A DNA stretch of 64,000 bases from Comamonas sp. JUb58. GTDB taxonomy: Bacteria > Pseudomonadota > Gammaproteobacteria > Burkholderiales > Burkholderiaceae_C. How positions within the stretch are numbered: the stretch's first letter is position 1; every line of letters starts with the position of its first letter. Below are positions 41,569 through 49,835 of the stretch, one piece after another. The translations under genes were made by a program, and so were the position numbers. The notes beneath the pieces are model-generated. The model was not told where the DNA came from and searched no databases. It was given only the letters and a program-made list of their open reading frames with translations. The stretch spans positions 204,265 through 268,264 of the forward strand of contig NZ_SOAL01000005.1 in assembly GCF_004364775.1 (NCBI RefSeq), in the 5' to 3' direction.

Positions 41569-42534
41569 TCAAGGCGTGTCTTGCGCGCGCTTGACCAGGT
41601 CTTTCAGCTTGGCATCGGTGATGAACTTGTCATACACCGGCCGCATCGCCGCCTGGAACGGGGCCTTGTCCACCTCGATGATCTCGGCGCCGCCGGCCTT
41701 CACGACCTCCAGCGACTTGGCCTCGCGCTCGGCCCACTGCTTGCGCATATAGGGCACCGACTCCTTGGCGGCCTGGCGCACCCAGCCCTGCTCCTCGGGC
41801 GAGAGCTTGTCGAAGGTGCGTTTGGAGAACAGCAGAATCTCCGGCGCCATCGAGTGCTCGGTCTTGCTGAAGTACTTGGCGACTTCGAACGAGCGCGAGC
41901 TCTCGAAGGTCGGGTAGTTGTTTTCGGCTGCATCGATGAGGCCGGTCTTCAGCCCGGTGTAGACCTCGCCCATCGGCATCGGCGTCGCATTGGCGCCCAT
42001 GGCTTCGAGCATGCTCACCCAGAGATCGGACTGCTGCACGCGCACCTTCATGCCCTTCATGTCGGCCAGGCTCTTGACCGGCCGCTTGGCGGTGAACATC
42101 GAGCGCGCACCGCTGTCGTAAAAGCCCAGGCCGACAAAGCCCTGCTTCTCACAGGCTTTGAGGATCTCCTCGCCCACGGGGCCATCGAGCACCTTGTGCA
42201 TATGCTCCACCGAGCGGAACAGGAAGGGCATGGTGGGCACCACGGTCTCGTTGCAGACATTGTTCATCGCGCCGACATTGACCCGCACCATCGCCAGCGC
42301 CCCAATCTTGGCCTGCTCGATGGTTTCCTTCTCGCCCCCCAGCGCCCCGTTCGGGTAGACGCGGATGCTGTGCTTGCCGCCTGACAGCGCCTTGAGGCGC
42401 TCGCCCATGAACTTCACCGCCTGCACGGTCGGGTAGTCGTCCGGGTGGATATCCGATGAACGAAATTCGGTGGCCTGGGCGCCGAGCGCCAGCAGACCGG
42501 CAGCCAGTGCTGCACTGATAGTGGAAAGTCGCAT
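41569..42534 (-). CDS. TRAP transporter substrate-binding protein (DctP)
   Basis: Periplasmic protein of 321 aa with signal peptide ([14 protein letters not shown]). DctP features are [25 protein letters not shown], the conserved arginine in [61 protein letters not shown] and AENNYPTF. The arginine binds the substrate carboxylate. Closest by pattern are proteins that bind hexuronates or aldarates, which agrees with the flanking lactonase and dehydratase genes. Promoter region (42535-42614) contains a small CCCGG/CCGGG hairpin. Confidence 0.94.
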   Translation of the reverse strand: MRLSTISAALAAGLLALGAQATEFRSSDIHPDDYPTVQAVKFMGERLKALSGGKHSIRVYPNGALGGEKETIEQAKIGALAMVRVNVGAMNNVCNETVVPTMPFLFRSVEHMHKVLDGPVGEEILKACEKQGFVGLGFYDSGARSMFTAKRPVKSLADMKGMKVRVQQSDLWVSMLEAMGANATPMPMGEVYTGLKTGLIDAAENNYPTFESSRSFEVAKYFSKTEHSMAPEILLFSKRTFDKLSPEEQGWVRQAAKESVPYMRKQWAEREAKSLEVVKAGGAEIIEVDKAPFQAAMRPVYDKFITDAKLKDLVKRAQDTP

Positions 42535-42614
42535 TTGTCTACCTCGTTATCTCTGTGGTTGGGGAACATGCCCGGATGGTTTCCGGGTCTCTGGGTCACA
42601 CACACCTCGCCTGT

Positions 42615-43523
42615 TTACAGGGGCCGAAATTCCGTCTCCTCCATTCCTGAAACGCCTGGGCGCAGCGCAAACACGCCACCGGCCAGCGGTTGGTCCGACA
42701 GATCGATGCCCTCGGGCCGTATCGATGTGACATAGAGCACATCCAGCGCCGGGCCACCAAAGGCGCACATCGCTGGCTTCTTGACTGGCAGCGGCAGCGA
42801 GCGGTCCAGTTGCCCATCGGGCCGGAAGCGGTGCACCAGACCGGCGTCATTGCCGCAGATCCAGTAGCAGCCCTCAGCATCGATGGCCGCGCCATCGGGC
42901 CGGCCCGGCAGGCTCGTCATATCGACAAACAGGCGGCGGTTGTGGGGTGTGCCGCTGTCGGTGTCGTAGTCAAAGGCCCAGATCTGCTGGCTGCGCGGGT
43001 GCGAATCCGACAGGTACATGGTGCGGCCATCGGGGCTGAAGGCCAGGCCGTTGGGCGTGATCAGCGGGCCCAGTTGCAGGTCCTGCGCGCGGCCTGTCGC
43101 CAGGTCATCGCCCCCCAAGCGGTAGAGCTTGCCCACCGGTTGCGCGGCCGCCATGTCCATCAGCATGCTGCCCGCCACAAAGCGGCCCTGGCGGTCGCAG
43201 CGGCCATCGTTGAAGCGCATGCCAGGCATGGCGTGGTCGACGGTGGCCAGCGGCTGGGTGTGGGCTCCTCCATCGCCCAAGGTCACCTGGTAAATGCCAT
43301 CCTCCAAGCCTGCAATCCAGCGCTGCGAATCGCCCTGCCAGGCGGCCATGCAGGCCAGCATCTGCGGCAGCTGCCATTGCGTAGCGCTGCCTTGCCCGGG
43401 CTGCCAGCGCTGCAGCAGGCCGCGCGGTATGTCGGCCCAGTACAGCGCAGCCTCCTGCGCGCGCCACACGGGGCTTTCGCCGGTGGCGTTGCGGGCATCG
43501 AGGACCAGCTCGGCGGCTGTCAT
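42615..43523 (-). CDS. SMP-30/gluconolactonase-family aldarolactonase
   Basis: Six-bladed beta-propeller lactonase of 302 aa. The ATG at 43523 overlaps the stop of the uronate dehydrogenase gene, so the two are coupled. Metal ligands of the family are visible: E16 (ATGESPVW), Asn in MRFNDGRCD, Asn in ITPNGLAFS and Asp in YLSDSHP. Other family signatures are DGRTMYLSDS and RPDGAAIDAEGCYW. It would hydrolyse the glucaro- or galactarolactone produced by uronate dehydrogenase to the open aldarate. Confidence 0.92.
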   Translation of the reverse strand: MTAAELVLDARNATGESPVWRAQEAALYWADIPRGLLQRWQPGQGSATQWQLPQMLACMAAWQGDSQRWIAGLEDGIYQVTLGDGGAHTQPLATVDHAMPGMRFNDGRCDRQGRFVAGSMLMDMAAAQPVGKLYRLGGDDLATGRAQDLQLGPLITPNGLAFSPDGRTMYLSDSHPRSQQIWAFDYDTDSGTPHNRRLFVDMTSLPGRPDGAAIDAEGCYWICGNDAGLVHRFRPDGQLDRSLPLPVKKPAMCAFGGPALDVLYVTSIRPEGIDLSDQPLAGGVFALRPGVSGMEETEFRPL

Positions 43524-44353
43524 GCAGGCTGCTCCAGCGTATCGCCAAAGGGGCCCTGGGCGGTGAAGGCACCACCCTGGTAGACGGCGACCGGGTCGTT
43601 GGCCGCAGGGGCGGGTTGCGCCTCCACCTTGGCGCGCCAGGGCTCGGAGCTGTCCTTGGGCACAAAGCCCAGGTGGGCCGCAGCATGGTTGTCCCACCAC
43701 AGGTCGCGGTTGGCCGATGCGCCGTAGACGACGGTATGGCCGACGTTTGGGGTGAACAGGCTTTTCTCCACCAGCTGCACCAGGTCGTCATAGCTCAGCC
43801 AGCTGTGCATCATGCGCCGGTCCTTGGGCTCGGGGAAGGACGAGCCAATGCGTATGCTCACCGTCTCGATGCCATAGCGGTCAAAGTAGAAGCTCGCCAT
43901 GTCTTCCCCAAAGGACTTGGACAGGCCGTAGTAGCCATCAGGGCGGCGGCGCGCGTTGGCGTCGATCTTTTCGCTCTGCGGGTAAAAGCCGATCACATGG
44001 TTGGAGCTGGCAAACACAATGCGCTTCACGCCATGGCGGCGCGCTGCCTCGTAGAGGTGGAAGATGCCTTTGATATTGGCCTCCAGCACCTCTTCAAAAG
44101 GCCGCTCCACCGACACACCGCCCAGGTGCACGATGGCGTCGCAACCGGCCACCATCGCATCCACCGCCTGCTTGTCGGCCAGATCGCAGGTGTTGACTTC
44201 TTCTTGGGCATCCCGTGGTGCGCCCATGCCGGCGATGTCGGACACGCGCAAGACGGGCGCCAGGCCACGCAGGCGCTGGCGCAGCACCTGGCCCAGGCCG
44301 CCGGCGGCGCCGGTCAACAGCAAGCGTTGCAGCGGGGGAGTTTGTGCCTGCAT
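43520..44353 (-). CDS. udh: Uronate dehydrogenase
   Basis: NAD-dependent extended-SDR enzyme of 277 aa oxidising glucuronate or galacturonate to the aldarolactone. The ATG at 44353 is chosen because AAAGGAG lies 7 nt upstream; the ATG at 44371 would put that site inside the gene and itself overlaps a terminator. Features: cofactor loop GAAGGLG (residues 15-21), VHLGGVSVERPFEE, SSNHVIGFYP, catalytic Y142 and K146 (YYGLSKSFGED), and RIGSSFPEP. These match characterised Udh enzymes. Coupled to the lactonase gene. Confidence 0.93.
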   Translation of the reverse strand: MQAQTPPLQRLLLTGAAGGLGQVLRQRLRGLAPVLRVSDIAGMGAPRDAQEEVNTCDLADKQAVDAMVAGCDAIVHLGGVSVERPFEEVLEANIKGIFHLYEAARRHGVKRIVFASSNHVIGFYPQSEKIDANARRRPDGYYGLSKSFGEDMASFYFDRYGIETVSIRIGSSFPEPKDRRMMHSWLSYDDLVQLVEKSLFTPNVGHTVVYGASANRDLWWDNHAAAHLGFVPKDSSEPWRAKVEAQPAPAANDPVAVYQGGAFTAQGPFGDTLEQPA

Positions 44354-44371
44354 CTGCTGCTCCTTTTTCAT

Positions 44372-44400
44372 AAAAAAAGGCGCTTATGAAAAGCGCCTTG
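44372..44400 (-). terminator. Terminator of the aminotransferase unit, abutting udh
   Basis: Perfect stem AAGGCGCTT/AAGCGCCTT followed on the - strand by seven T. It ends only about 20 nt upstream of the udh start, so the udh promoter must overlap it or depend on read-through. Confidence 0.88.
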
Positions 44401-44405
44401 GTTGC

Positions 44406-45617
44406 TCAGCCTTGTGCCAGGCCGTCGATGGCAGAACGGATGTTCTTCAGTGCCTTCACCACCAGCGCGGGGTCGGTGGCGAACGACAGACGAACATAAG
44501 GCGACATGCCAAAGGCAGCGCCCGGCACGGTCGCCACCTTGGCGGTGTTGAGCAGGAAGCCCGACACGGCAGCATCGCTGTCCAGCACCTTGCCTTCGGC
44601 CGTGCGGCGGCCGATCAGGCTCTGGCAGCCGAGGAACAGGTAGAAGGCGCCATCGGGCACCGACGACAGGGTCAGCTCAGGCACGATGGCCAATTCGCTG
44701 CGGATGGTCGCCAGCCGGTCGACAAAGGTCTGGCGCGCCTGGCGCACGCAGTCCTGGTCGCCCAGCAGCGCCGCTTGCGCCGCAGCCTGCGCCACCGAGG
44801 TGGCGCTGGTGCAGCTTTGCGATTCGAGCTTGTTCATGCCGCCGATCAGCTTCTCGGGGCCTGCCGCATAGCCAAGGCGCCAGCCGGTCATCGCATAGGA
44901 CTTGGAGACGCCGTTGATGATCAGCATGCGGTCCTTCAGATAAGGACAGGCCTGGGCGAACGAGACAAAGGGCACACCGGTCAGGATGATGTGCTCGTAG
45001 ATCTCATCGGACATGACCAGCACATCCGGGAAGTCCTTGAGCACCTCGCCCAGCGCTTCCAGCTCGGCACGGCTGTAGACCGCGCCGGTGGGGTTGCCAG
45101 GGCTGTTGATGATCAACCAGCGGGTCTTGGCCGTGATGCTCTGGCGCAGGGCCTCGGGCGTGAGCTTGAAGCCCACCGCCTCGGAGCAAGGCACATAGAC
45201 CGGCACGCCGCCATGCAGGGCCACGATGTCGCCATAGGACACCCAGCAAGGCGTGGGCACCACGACCTCATCGCCGCTCTCCAGGGTTGCCATGAAGGCA
45301 TTGAAGATCAGCTGCTTGGCGCCGACGCCGGTGGTGATCTCGGCCACGGTGTAGTCAAGCTCATTGTCCTGCTTGAACTTCTGCGCAATCGCCTTGCGCA
45401 GGCTCTCGTTGCCGGCGGGCACGGTGTACTTGGTGGCACCGGCCTTGGCCGCCGCCATCGCCGCATCGATGATGTGCTCGGGCGTATTGAAATCGGGCTC
45501 ACCAATGCTCAGGTCGATGACATCGATGCCTTCGGACTTCATCTTCTTGGCCTGCGAGGAAATCGCCATGCTGGGCGACGATGGCAGGCTCTCGACTTTT
45601 TGACTTAGCTTCAACAT
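44406..45617 (-). CDS. Class I PLP-dependent aminotransferase (aspartate aminotransferase-like)
   Basis: Fold-type I aminotransferase of 403 aa. Motifs are LSIGEPDFNTPEHI, TKYTVPAGNESLR, INSPGNPTGAVYSRAEL, the Asp-Tyr pair in MSDEIYEHI, the PLP lysine in INGVSKSYAMTGWRLGY, and the C-terminal substrate arginine in YVRLSFA. The pattern is that of thermostable-type (Ib) aspartate/prephenate aminotransferases. It begins 24 nt after an orphan amino-acid binding protein on the same strand, and its own terminator separates it from udh, so it is probably unrelated to the uronate pathway. Confidence 0.92.
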   Translation of the reverse strand: MLKLSQKVESLPSSPSMAISSQAKKMKSEGIDVIDLSIGEPDFNTPEHIIDAAMAAAKAGATKYTVPAGNESLRKAIAQKFKQDNELDYTVAEITTGVGAKQLIFNAFMATLESGDEVVVPTPCWVSYGDIVALHGGVPVYVPCSEAVGFKLTPEALRQSITAKTRWLIINSPGNPTGAVYSRAELEALGEVLKDFPDVLVMSDEIYEHIILTGVPFVSFAQACPYLKDRMLIINGVSKSYAMTGWRLGYAAGPEKLIGGMNKLESQSCTSATSVAQAAAQAALLGDQDCVRQARQTFVDRLATIRSELAIVPELTLSSVPDGAFYLFLGCQSLIGRRTAEGKVLDSDAAVSGFLLNTAKVATVPGAAFGMSPYVRLSFATDPALVVKALKNIRSAIDGLAQG

Positions 45618-45641
45618 AAATTCGCAATCGCTCAGTTTCTC

Positions 45642-46538
45642 TTAGATGCCCTTGTCATTGGGGTTGGCGTAGAGCGCCTTGGTCGAATCGCTGAGCGGGA
45701 AGTTGATGTTCACGTTGCGCGGAGGGATCGTGGTCATGAACCACTTTTGGTAGAGCGCTTCCATCTCGCCGGACTTGATCATCGCGTAGACGGTGTCATC
45801 GACCAGCTTCTTGAAGGCCGGATCATCCTTGCGCAGCATCACGCCATAGGGCTCGGTGCGCAGTGGCTCGTTCAGGATCACGTACTGGTCGCGCTGGGGC
45901 GAAGTGGCGATAAAGCTGGCCAGTTGCACGTCATCGAGCACAAAGGCATCGGCCTTGCCCGATTCAAACATCACAAAGGCTTCGGACGGGTCCTTGCCAT
46001 AGACCTCGTTGAACTTCACGCCCTGGGCCTTCTTGTAGGCGCGCAGCAGCTGGATCGAGGTGGTGCCGGTGACGGTAGCCACATTGCGGTTTTGCAGATC
46101 GGCAATGCCCTTGACTGGCGAATCCTTGCGCACGGCCAGGGTCACATTGGCCGAGAAGTAGCTCGGCGAGAAGGAGACCTGCTCCTGGCGCGCAATGGTG
46201 TTGGTCACCGGCGTGCAGTCCAGATCGACGGTGTTGTTCTGGATCAGCGGAATGCGGCTGGTGGGCGTGGTGATCAGGTACTTGATCTCAAGCTTGGGCA
46301 GGCCAGCGGCCTTTTGCGCTGCCTCGGCCACCTTCAGGCAGATGTCGTTGATCATGCCGATGGGGTCCGCATTGCCATTGACCTTGTAGCTGAAGGGCAC
46401 AGACATGTCGCGTGCACCGATGGTGATCGCGCCGCTTTGCTTGATCTTCTCCAGGGTGCTGGGGGTCTGCGCTTGCGCCAGGGAAGCAGCCAGCAGGCTG
46501 ACGGCACATACGGTGGTTTTCGAGAAAAGCTTGAGCAT
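45642..46538 (-). CDS. Amino-acid ABC transporter substrate-binding protein (GltI-like)
   Basis: Family 3 periplasmic binding protein of 298 aa with signal peptide (VCAVSLLAASLAQAQ). Motifs are SGAITIGARDMSVPFSY, GMINDICLKVAEA, PTSRIPLIQNNTVDLDCTPVTNT, a strand-loop segment ATVTGTTSIQLLRA, and LRTEPYGVMLRKDDPAF. The pattern is that of the glutamate/aspartate binding protein GltI. No permease or ATPase genes follow; instead an aspartate-aminotransferase-like gene does, which fits use of acidic amino acids. It is divergent from the GntR gene, and a candidate operator lies 38 nt upstream of its start. Confidence 0.9.
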   Translation of the reverse strand: MLKLFSKTTVCAVSLLAASLAQAQTPSTLEKIKQSGAITIGARDMSVPFSYKVNGNADPIGMINDICLKVAEAAQKAAGLPKLEIKYLITTPTSRIPLIQNNTVDLDCTPVTNTIARQEQVSFSPSYFSANVTLAVRKDSPVKGIADLQNRNVATVTGTTSIQLLRAYKKAQGVKFNEVYGKDPSEAFVMFESGKADAFVLDDVQLASFIATSPQRDQYVILNEPLRTEPYGVMLRKDDPAFKKLVDDTVYAMIKSGEMEALYQKWFMTTIPPRNVNINFPLSDSTKALYANPNDKGI

Positions 46539-46576
46539 GATGGGAAAGTAGGTTACAACAAGGCATCAGTCATGTG

Positions 46577-46590
46577 TTGTCTGATGACAA
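46577..46590. promoter_or_regulatory. Candidate operator of the GntR regulator (divergent gap)
   Basis: Perfect inverted repeat TTGTC-TGAT-GACAA between the divergent gltI-like and gntR-type genes. The TxGTx(n)xACxA form fits FadR-type GntR operators. A similar sequence overlaps the promoter at 47740. Confidence 0.55.
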
Positions 46591-46604
46591 GGCTGAATTA
46601 TGAT

Positions 46605-46697
46605 CACAGCTATGCCCAAAAGCCCCTCGGAATTACCCGCATCCCCGTCAATGGCATCCGCCCCGGATGCCATTTGCCACGGTTGCCGTGCCGCACA
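46605..46697 (+). repeat. Direct repeat copy 1 (decayed copy of the gntR 5' end)
   Basis: Repeats the start of the GntR gene at a constant offset of 124 bp (copy 2 at 46729-46821). The first 55 positions differ at about seven sites, with more divergence later. Both copies carry CACAGCyATG and the stretch AAAAGCCCCTCGGAATTA. Confidence 0.88.
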
Positions 46698-46743
46698 AGC
46701 CAACGGCCAGACCCTTGTTCTGCCGGACCACAGCCATGCTTAA
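46612..46743 (+). CDS. Short upstream ORF (43 codons) derived from duplicated gntR start
   Basis: ATG to TAA, encoding 43 residues that begin MPKSPSELPASPSMAS. The first 29 residues align without gaps to the N-terminus of the regulator encoded by the second copy (MLKSPSELAAPPSMAS). Because the repeat offset is 124 bp, the short frame is shifted relative to the regulator and stops 5 nt after its ATG. If translated, it would couple to or tune expression of the regulator. There is no good ribosome site, so it may equally be silent debris. Confidence 0.35.
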   Translation: MPKSPSELPASPSMASAPDAICHGCRAAQANGQTLVLPDHSHA

Positions 46744-46821
46744 AAGCCCCTCGGAATTAGCCGCACCCCCATCGATGGCATCGGACTCGGCCGCCAGCCT
46801 GCGCGGCAGCCGTGCCGCCAA
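46729..46821 (+). repeat. Direct repeat copy 2 (functional gntR 5' end)
   Basis: Second copy of the 124-bp-offset duplication. It contains the presumed start codon of the GntR regulator (46736) and its first 29 codons. Confidence 0.88.
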
Positions 46822-47557
46822 AGGCAGCCGCAGCCTGGCCAATCTGCTGTCGGAAGAGTTTGAAAACAAGATCCGCCAGGGCCTGTTGCAAGAGGGCGAC
46901 AAGCTGCCCACCGAGACCGAACTGGTGCGCAGCTATGACGTGAGCCGCACCGTCGTGCGCGAGGCGCTGTCCAAGCTGCAGGCCTCCGGTTTGGTGGAAA
47001 CCAAGCACGGCATCGGCACCTTTGTGCTGCCCGCGCGCAGCACGCCGGGCATGGTGCTGAGTGCCCATGAGCTGAGCGAATCGGTTGATGTACTCGCCGT
47101 GCTGGAGCTGCGCATCAGCCTGGAGACCGAAGCCGCCGGCCTGGCCGCCACCCGGCGCCAGGAGCCGCATCTGCGCGCGATGCGCACTGCCCTGCAGGCC
47201 TTTGAGCAGAACTTTGCACTGGGCCGCGAGACCGTGAGCCATGACCTGGACTTCCACCTCAGCATCGCCAAGGCCACCGGCAACCGCTACTTCCAGGAGA
47301 TCCTGCAGCACTTTGGCTCGATGCTGATTCCGCGCAACCGGATTGCCTCGATCCACATCCCCACGCGCGACCCGGACTACCTCAAGCGCGTGAACCGCGA
47401 GCATGAAGAAATCTTCTCTGCGATCGAGCGCCAGGATGCCGACTCGGCCCGCGCTGCCATGCGCATCCACCTGACCAACTCGCGCGAACGCCTGCGCCTG
47501 GCCCAACGCCTGGCCCAGGAGCAGCAAGCAGCCGGCGCACCGGGCAAGGAGCGCTGA
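46736..47557 (+). CDS. FadR-type GntR transcriptional regulator of the uronate/aldarate genes
   Basis: Regulator of 273 aa. The ATG at 46736 is the likeliest start; the ATG at 46775 is a second option because the first 30 residues are low-complexity. The winged helix (about residues 38-105) reads NLLSEEFENKIRQG, LPTETELVRSYDVSRTVVREALSKLQASGLVETKHG. The helical FCD domain follows, with ELRISLETEAAGLAA, DLDFHLSIAKATGN and EHEEIFSAIERQD, whose Asp/His residues bind a metal and the sugar-acid effector. It lies beside the aldarate genes on both sides, so it probably represses them until an aldarate or intermediate is present. Confidence 0.9.
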   Translation: MLKSPSELAAPPSMASDSAASLRGSRAAKGSRSLANLLSEEFENKIRQGLLQEGDKLPTETELVRSYDVSRTVVREALSKLQASGLVETKHGIGTFVLPARSTPGMVLSAHELSESVDVLAVLELRISLETEAAGLAATRRQEPHLRAMRTALQAFEQNFALGRETVSHDLDFHLSIAKATGNRYFQEILQHFGSMLIPRNRIASIHIPTRDPDYLKRVNREHEEIFSAIERQDADSARAAMRIHLTNSRERLRLAQRLAQEQQAAGAPGKER

Positions 47558-47565
47558 AGCGCCCG

Positions 47566-47592
47566 CGCAACAGCCAGGCAGGGGCTGTTGCG
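47566..47592 (+). terminator. Hairpin after gntR
   Basis: Perfect 10-bp stem CGCAACAGCC/GGCTGTTGCG with a 7-nt loop, just after the regulator stop. No T-run follows, so termination is possible but unproven. Confidence 0.5.
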
Positions 47593-47739
47593 GTAACGTG
47601 CTATCCCTTAGAAGCCGCGCCAGCCAGCCCAGCAAAACACAGCAACGGGCCCGCGCCAGCACCGACACCCAGGCCGCGCAAAGCGGCCTGAATCCCCACC
47701 CCAACACCCAGCCAAGCGTTTCCCCTAGTCAAGCAATAC

Positions 47740-47768
47740 TTGGCGATCTGCGTTTTGAGTTGTATGAT
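47740..47768 (+). promoter_or_regulatory. Sigma-70 promoter of the Bug-kdgD operon
   Basis: TTGGCG, a 17-bp spacer, then TATGAT. It lies 31 nt upstream of the Bug start codon and is followed by an AAAAGGAGAC ribosome site. It is the best promoter match in this part of the window. Confidence 0.65.
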
Positions 47769-47773
47769 GTCTT
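47760..47773 (+). promoter_or_regulatory. Candidate GntR operator over the -10 element
   Basis: TTGTATGATGTCTT agrees at ten of 14 positions with the inverted repeat at 46577 (TTGTCTGATGACAA) and overlaps the -10 box, so a bound repressor would block the promoter. Less symmetric than the first site. Confidence 0.4.
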
Positions 47774-47798
47774 ATATCTAAAAAGGAGACAGAGACAT

Positions 47799-48776
47799 AT
47801 GCATCGCCGTTCGCACCTGATCTATTCAGCGCTGGCCCTGGCTGCCGGTAGCTTGTTATCGACTCCGCTGTTGGCGGCCGATGCCTGGCCGAGCAAGCCT
47901 ATCCGGCTGATCGTTCCCTACCCACCGGGTGGCAGCTCGGACATCATTGCCCGCTCGATTGGCCAGCTGATCTCGCAAGAGCTCAAGCAGACGGTGGTGA
48001 TCGACAACAAGCCCGGTGCCAACGGCAACCTGGGCGCCGAGTTTGTGGCCCGCGCCCAGCCCGATGGCTACACCTGGCTGCTCTGTGACCTGGGTGCGCT
48101 AGCAATCTCGCCATCGATCTATACCAAGCTGAGTTTTGACCCGAGCAAGGACCTGCGTGGCGCCGCCATGCTGGCCTACTCGCCGCACATGCTGGTGGTG
48201 CACCCCTCGGTGCAGGCCAACAACCTGCAAGAGCTGGTGGCACTGTCCAAGAAGCAGGACCTGAACTTTGCCGTCACGGCCACCGGCAGCGCGCCGCACC
48301 TGGCCGGTGTGGAACTGGCCCGGCTGACGGGCGCCAAGTGGGTCTATGTGCCCTACAAGGGCGGCGTGCAATCGGTGCAGGACACCGTGGCCGGCCAGAC
48401 CCAGGTGCTGATGAACGGCATGCTGGCCACCTACCCCCATGTGCAAAGCGGCAAGTTGAAGCTGCTGGGCATTTCCAAGAATACCCGCATGCCGCTGATC
48501 GCCGATGTGCCGACCCTGGCCGAACAAGGCGCAGCCGGCTTTGCCTCGGGCACCTGGCAAGGCGTGGTCCTGCCGGCCAAGACGCCTGAAGCGATCATTC
48601 AGAAGGTCAACCAGGCTTTGCTGACCGCCATCCGCTCGCCCGAGGTGCGCTCGCGCCTGACCGGACAGGGCGCCGAGGTGGTCACGATGACACCGGTCGA
48701 GACCGACCAATTTTTCAAGGCCGAACGCCAGCGCTGGCGCACGGTCGTCCAAACCGCCAACCTGCAGCTCGATTGA
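47799..48776 (+). CDS. Bug/TctC-family substrate-binding protein (aldarate cluster, + strand)
   Basis: Periplasmic protein of 325 aa. The ATG at 47799 has a strong AAAAGGAGAC site and a signal peptide ending PLLAADAWP. Bug motifs: PIRLIVPYPPGGSSDIIAR, DNKPGANGNLGAEFVARAQPDGYT, VPYKGGVQSVQDTVAGQ and ADVPTLAEQG. It is the first gene of the operon with kdgD, a hydroxyacid dehydrogenase and the 2-oxoglutarate-semialdehyde dehydrogenase, so it presumably captures a C6 sugar diacid. It is the second Bug protein of the aldarate region; the two are not close copies. Confidence 0.92.
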   Translation: MHRRSHLIYSALALAAGSLLSTPLLAADAWPSKPIRLIVPYPPGGSSDIIARSIGQLISQELKQTVVIDNKPGANGNLGAEFVARAQPDGYTWLLCDLGALAISPSIYTKLSFDPSKDLRGAAMLAYSPHMLVVHPSVQANNLQELVALSKKQDLNFAVTATGSAPHLAGVELARLTGAKWVYVPYKGGVQSVQDTVAGQTQVLMNGMLATYPHVQSGKLKLLGISKNTRMPLIADVPTLAEQGAAGFASGTWQGVVLPAKTPEAIIQKVNQALLTAIRSPEVRSRLTGQGAEVVTMTPVETDQFFKAERQRWRTVVQTANLQLD

Positions 48777-48829
48777 GCCTCGCAGATTTGGCACTGTTGC
48801 ATTAGCCCTCGTTTTTTTGAAAGTTTGAT

Positions 48830-49747
48830 ATGAGCACCATGAGCCCCCAGGATGTGAAGAGCGTGATGAGTTCCGGACTGCTGTCCTTCCCCGTCACCGA
48901 CTTCGATGCACAAGGCAACTTCAACGCCAAGGGCTATGCCGAGCGCCTGGAATGGTTGGCCCCCTACGGCGCCAGCGCCCTGTTCGCCGCCGGCGGCACC
49001 GGTGAGTTCTTCTCGCTGACCGCTGACGAGTACCCCGCCATCATCAAGACCGCGGTGGACACCTGCAAGGGCAAGGTGCCAATCATTGCCGGTGCCGGCG
49101 GCCCAACCCGCTTTGCGATCCAGTGCGCTCAAGCTGCGGAAGCCGCTGGCGCGCACGGCATCCTGCTGATGCCCCATTACATGACCGAAGCCAGCCAGGA
49201 AGGCCTGGCCGCCCACGTCGAAGCCGTCTGCAAGAGCGTGAAGTTCGGCGTCATCATCTACAACCGTGGCGTGAGCCGCTTCAGCCCCGAGACCGTTGCC
49301 AAGCTCTGCGAACGCAACCCCAACCTGGTGGGCTTCAAGGACGGCGTGGGCGACATCGAAGCCATGTCGGCCATGTACCTGACCATGGGTGACCGCCTGG
49401 CCTACCTGGGTGGCTTGCCGACCGCCGAAGTCTATGCCGCTGCCTACAAGGCACTGGGCACGCCCGTGTACTCGTCGGCCGTGTTCAACTTCATCCCCAA
49501 GACCGCGATCCGCTTCTACGAAGCCGTGCGTACCGATGACCACGCTACCCAGCACCAGCTGCTCAAGGACTTCTTCATGCCTTACCTGAAGATCCGCAAC
49601 CGCAGCGCTGGCTACGCCGTGTCCATCATCAAGGCCGGCGCCAAGCTGGTGGGCCACGATGCCGGTCCGGTGCGCGCACCGCTGGCCGACCTCAAGCCCG
49701 AGGAAGTCGATATGCTGGCAGCGCTGATCAAGAAGGTTGAAGCCTGA
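48830..49747 (+). CDS. kdgD: 5-dehydro-4-deoxyglucarate dehydratase
   Basis: DapA-superfamily class I aldolase-type enzyme of 305 aa. It decarboxylates and dehydrates 5-dehydro-4-deoxyglucarate to 2,5-dioxopentanoate (2-oxoglutarate semialdehyde). Features: [16 protein letters not shown], the GGTGEFFSL loop, Y144 in VIIYNRG, the Schiff-base lysine K170 in [10 protein letters not shown], and SAVFNFIP. The ATG at 48830 or the one three codons later could be the start. It joins the products of GarD and GudD to the dehydrogenase at 50880. Confidence 0.94.
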   Translation: MSTMSPQDVKSVMSSGLLSFPVTDFDAQGNFNAKGYAERLEWLAPYGASALFAAGGTGEFFSLTADEYPAIIKTAVDTCKGKVPIIAGAGGPTRFAIQCAQAAEAAGAHGILLMPHYMTEASQEGLAAHVEAVCKSVKFGVIIYNRGVSRFSPETVAKLCERNPNLVGFKDGVGDIEAMSAMYLTMGDRLAYLGGLPTAEVYAAAYKALGTPVYSSAVFNFIPKTAIRFYEAVRTDDHATQHQLLKDFFMPYLKIRNRSAGYAVSIIKAGAKLVGHDAGPVRAPLADLKPEEVDMLAALIKKVEA

Positions 49748-49835
49748 TCTCCGTTGACTTCCTGGCCCGGTAACCACCCGCAGCGCTGTGCTGCGGATGG
49801 TGCCGGGCTCTTTCCGTTGAAAGCCCCCTCCACAC

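Noticed and set aside
46667..46735. Upstream extension of the GntR regulator to 46667
   Set aside because: The added residues come from the decayed repeat copy read in another frame; the ATG at 46736 matches the repeat unit's own start.
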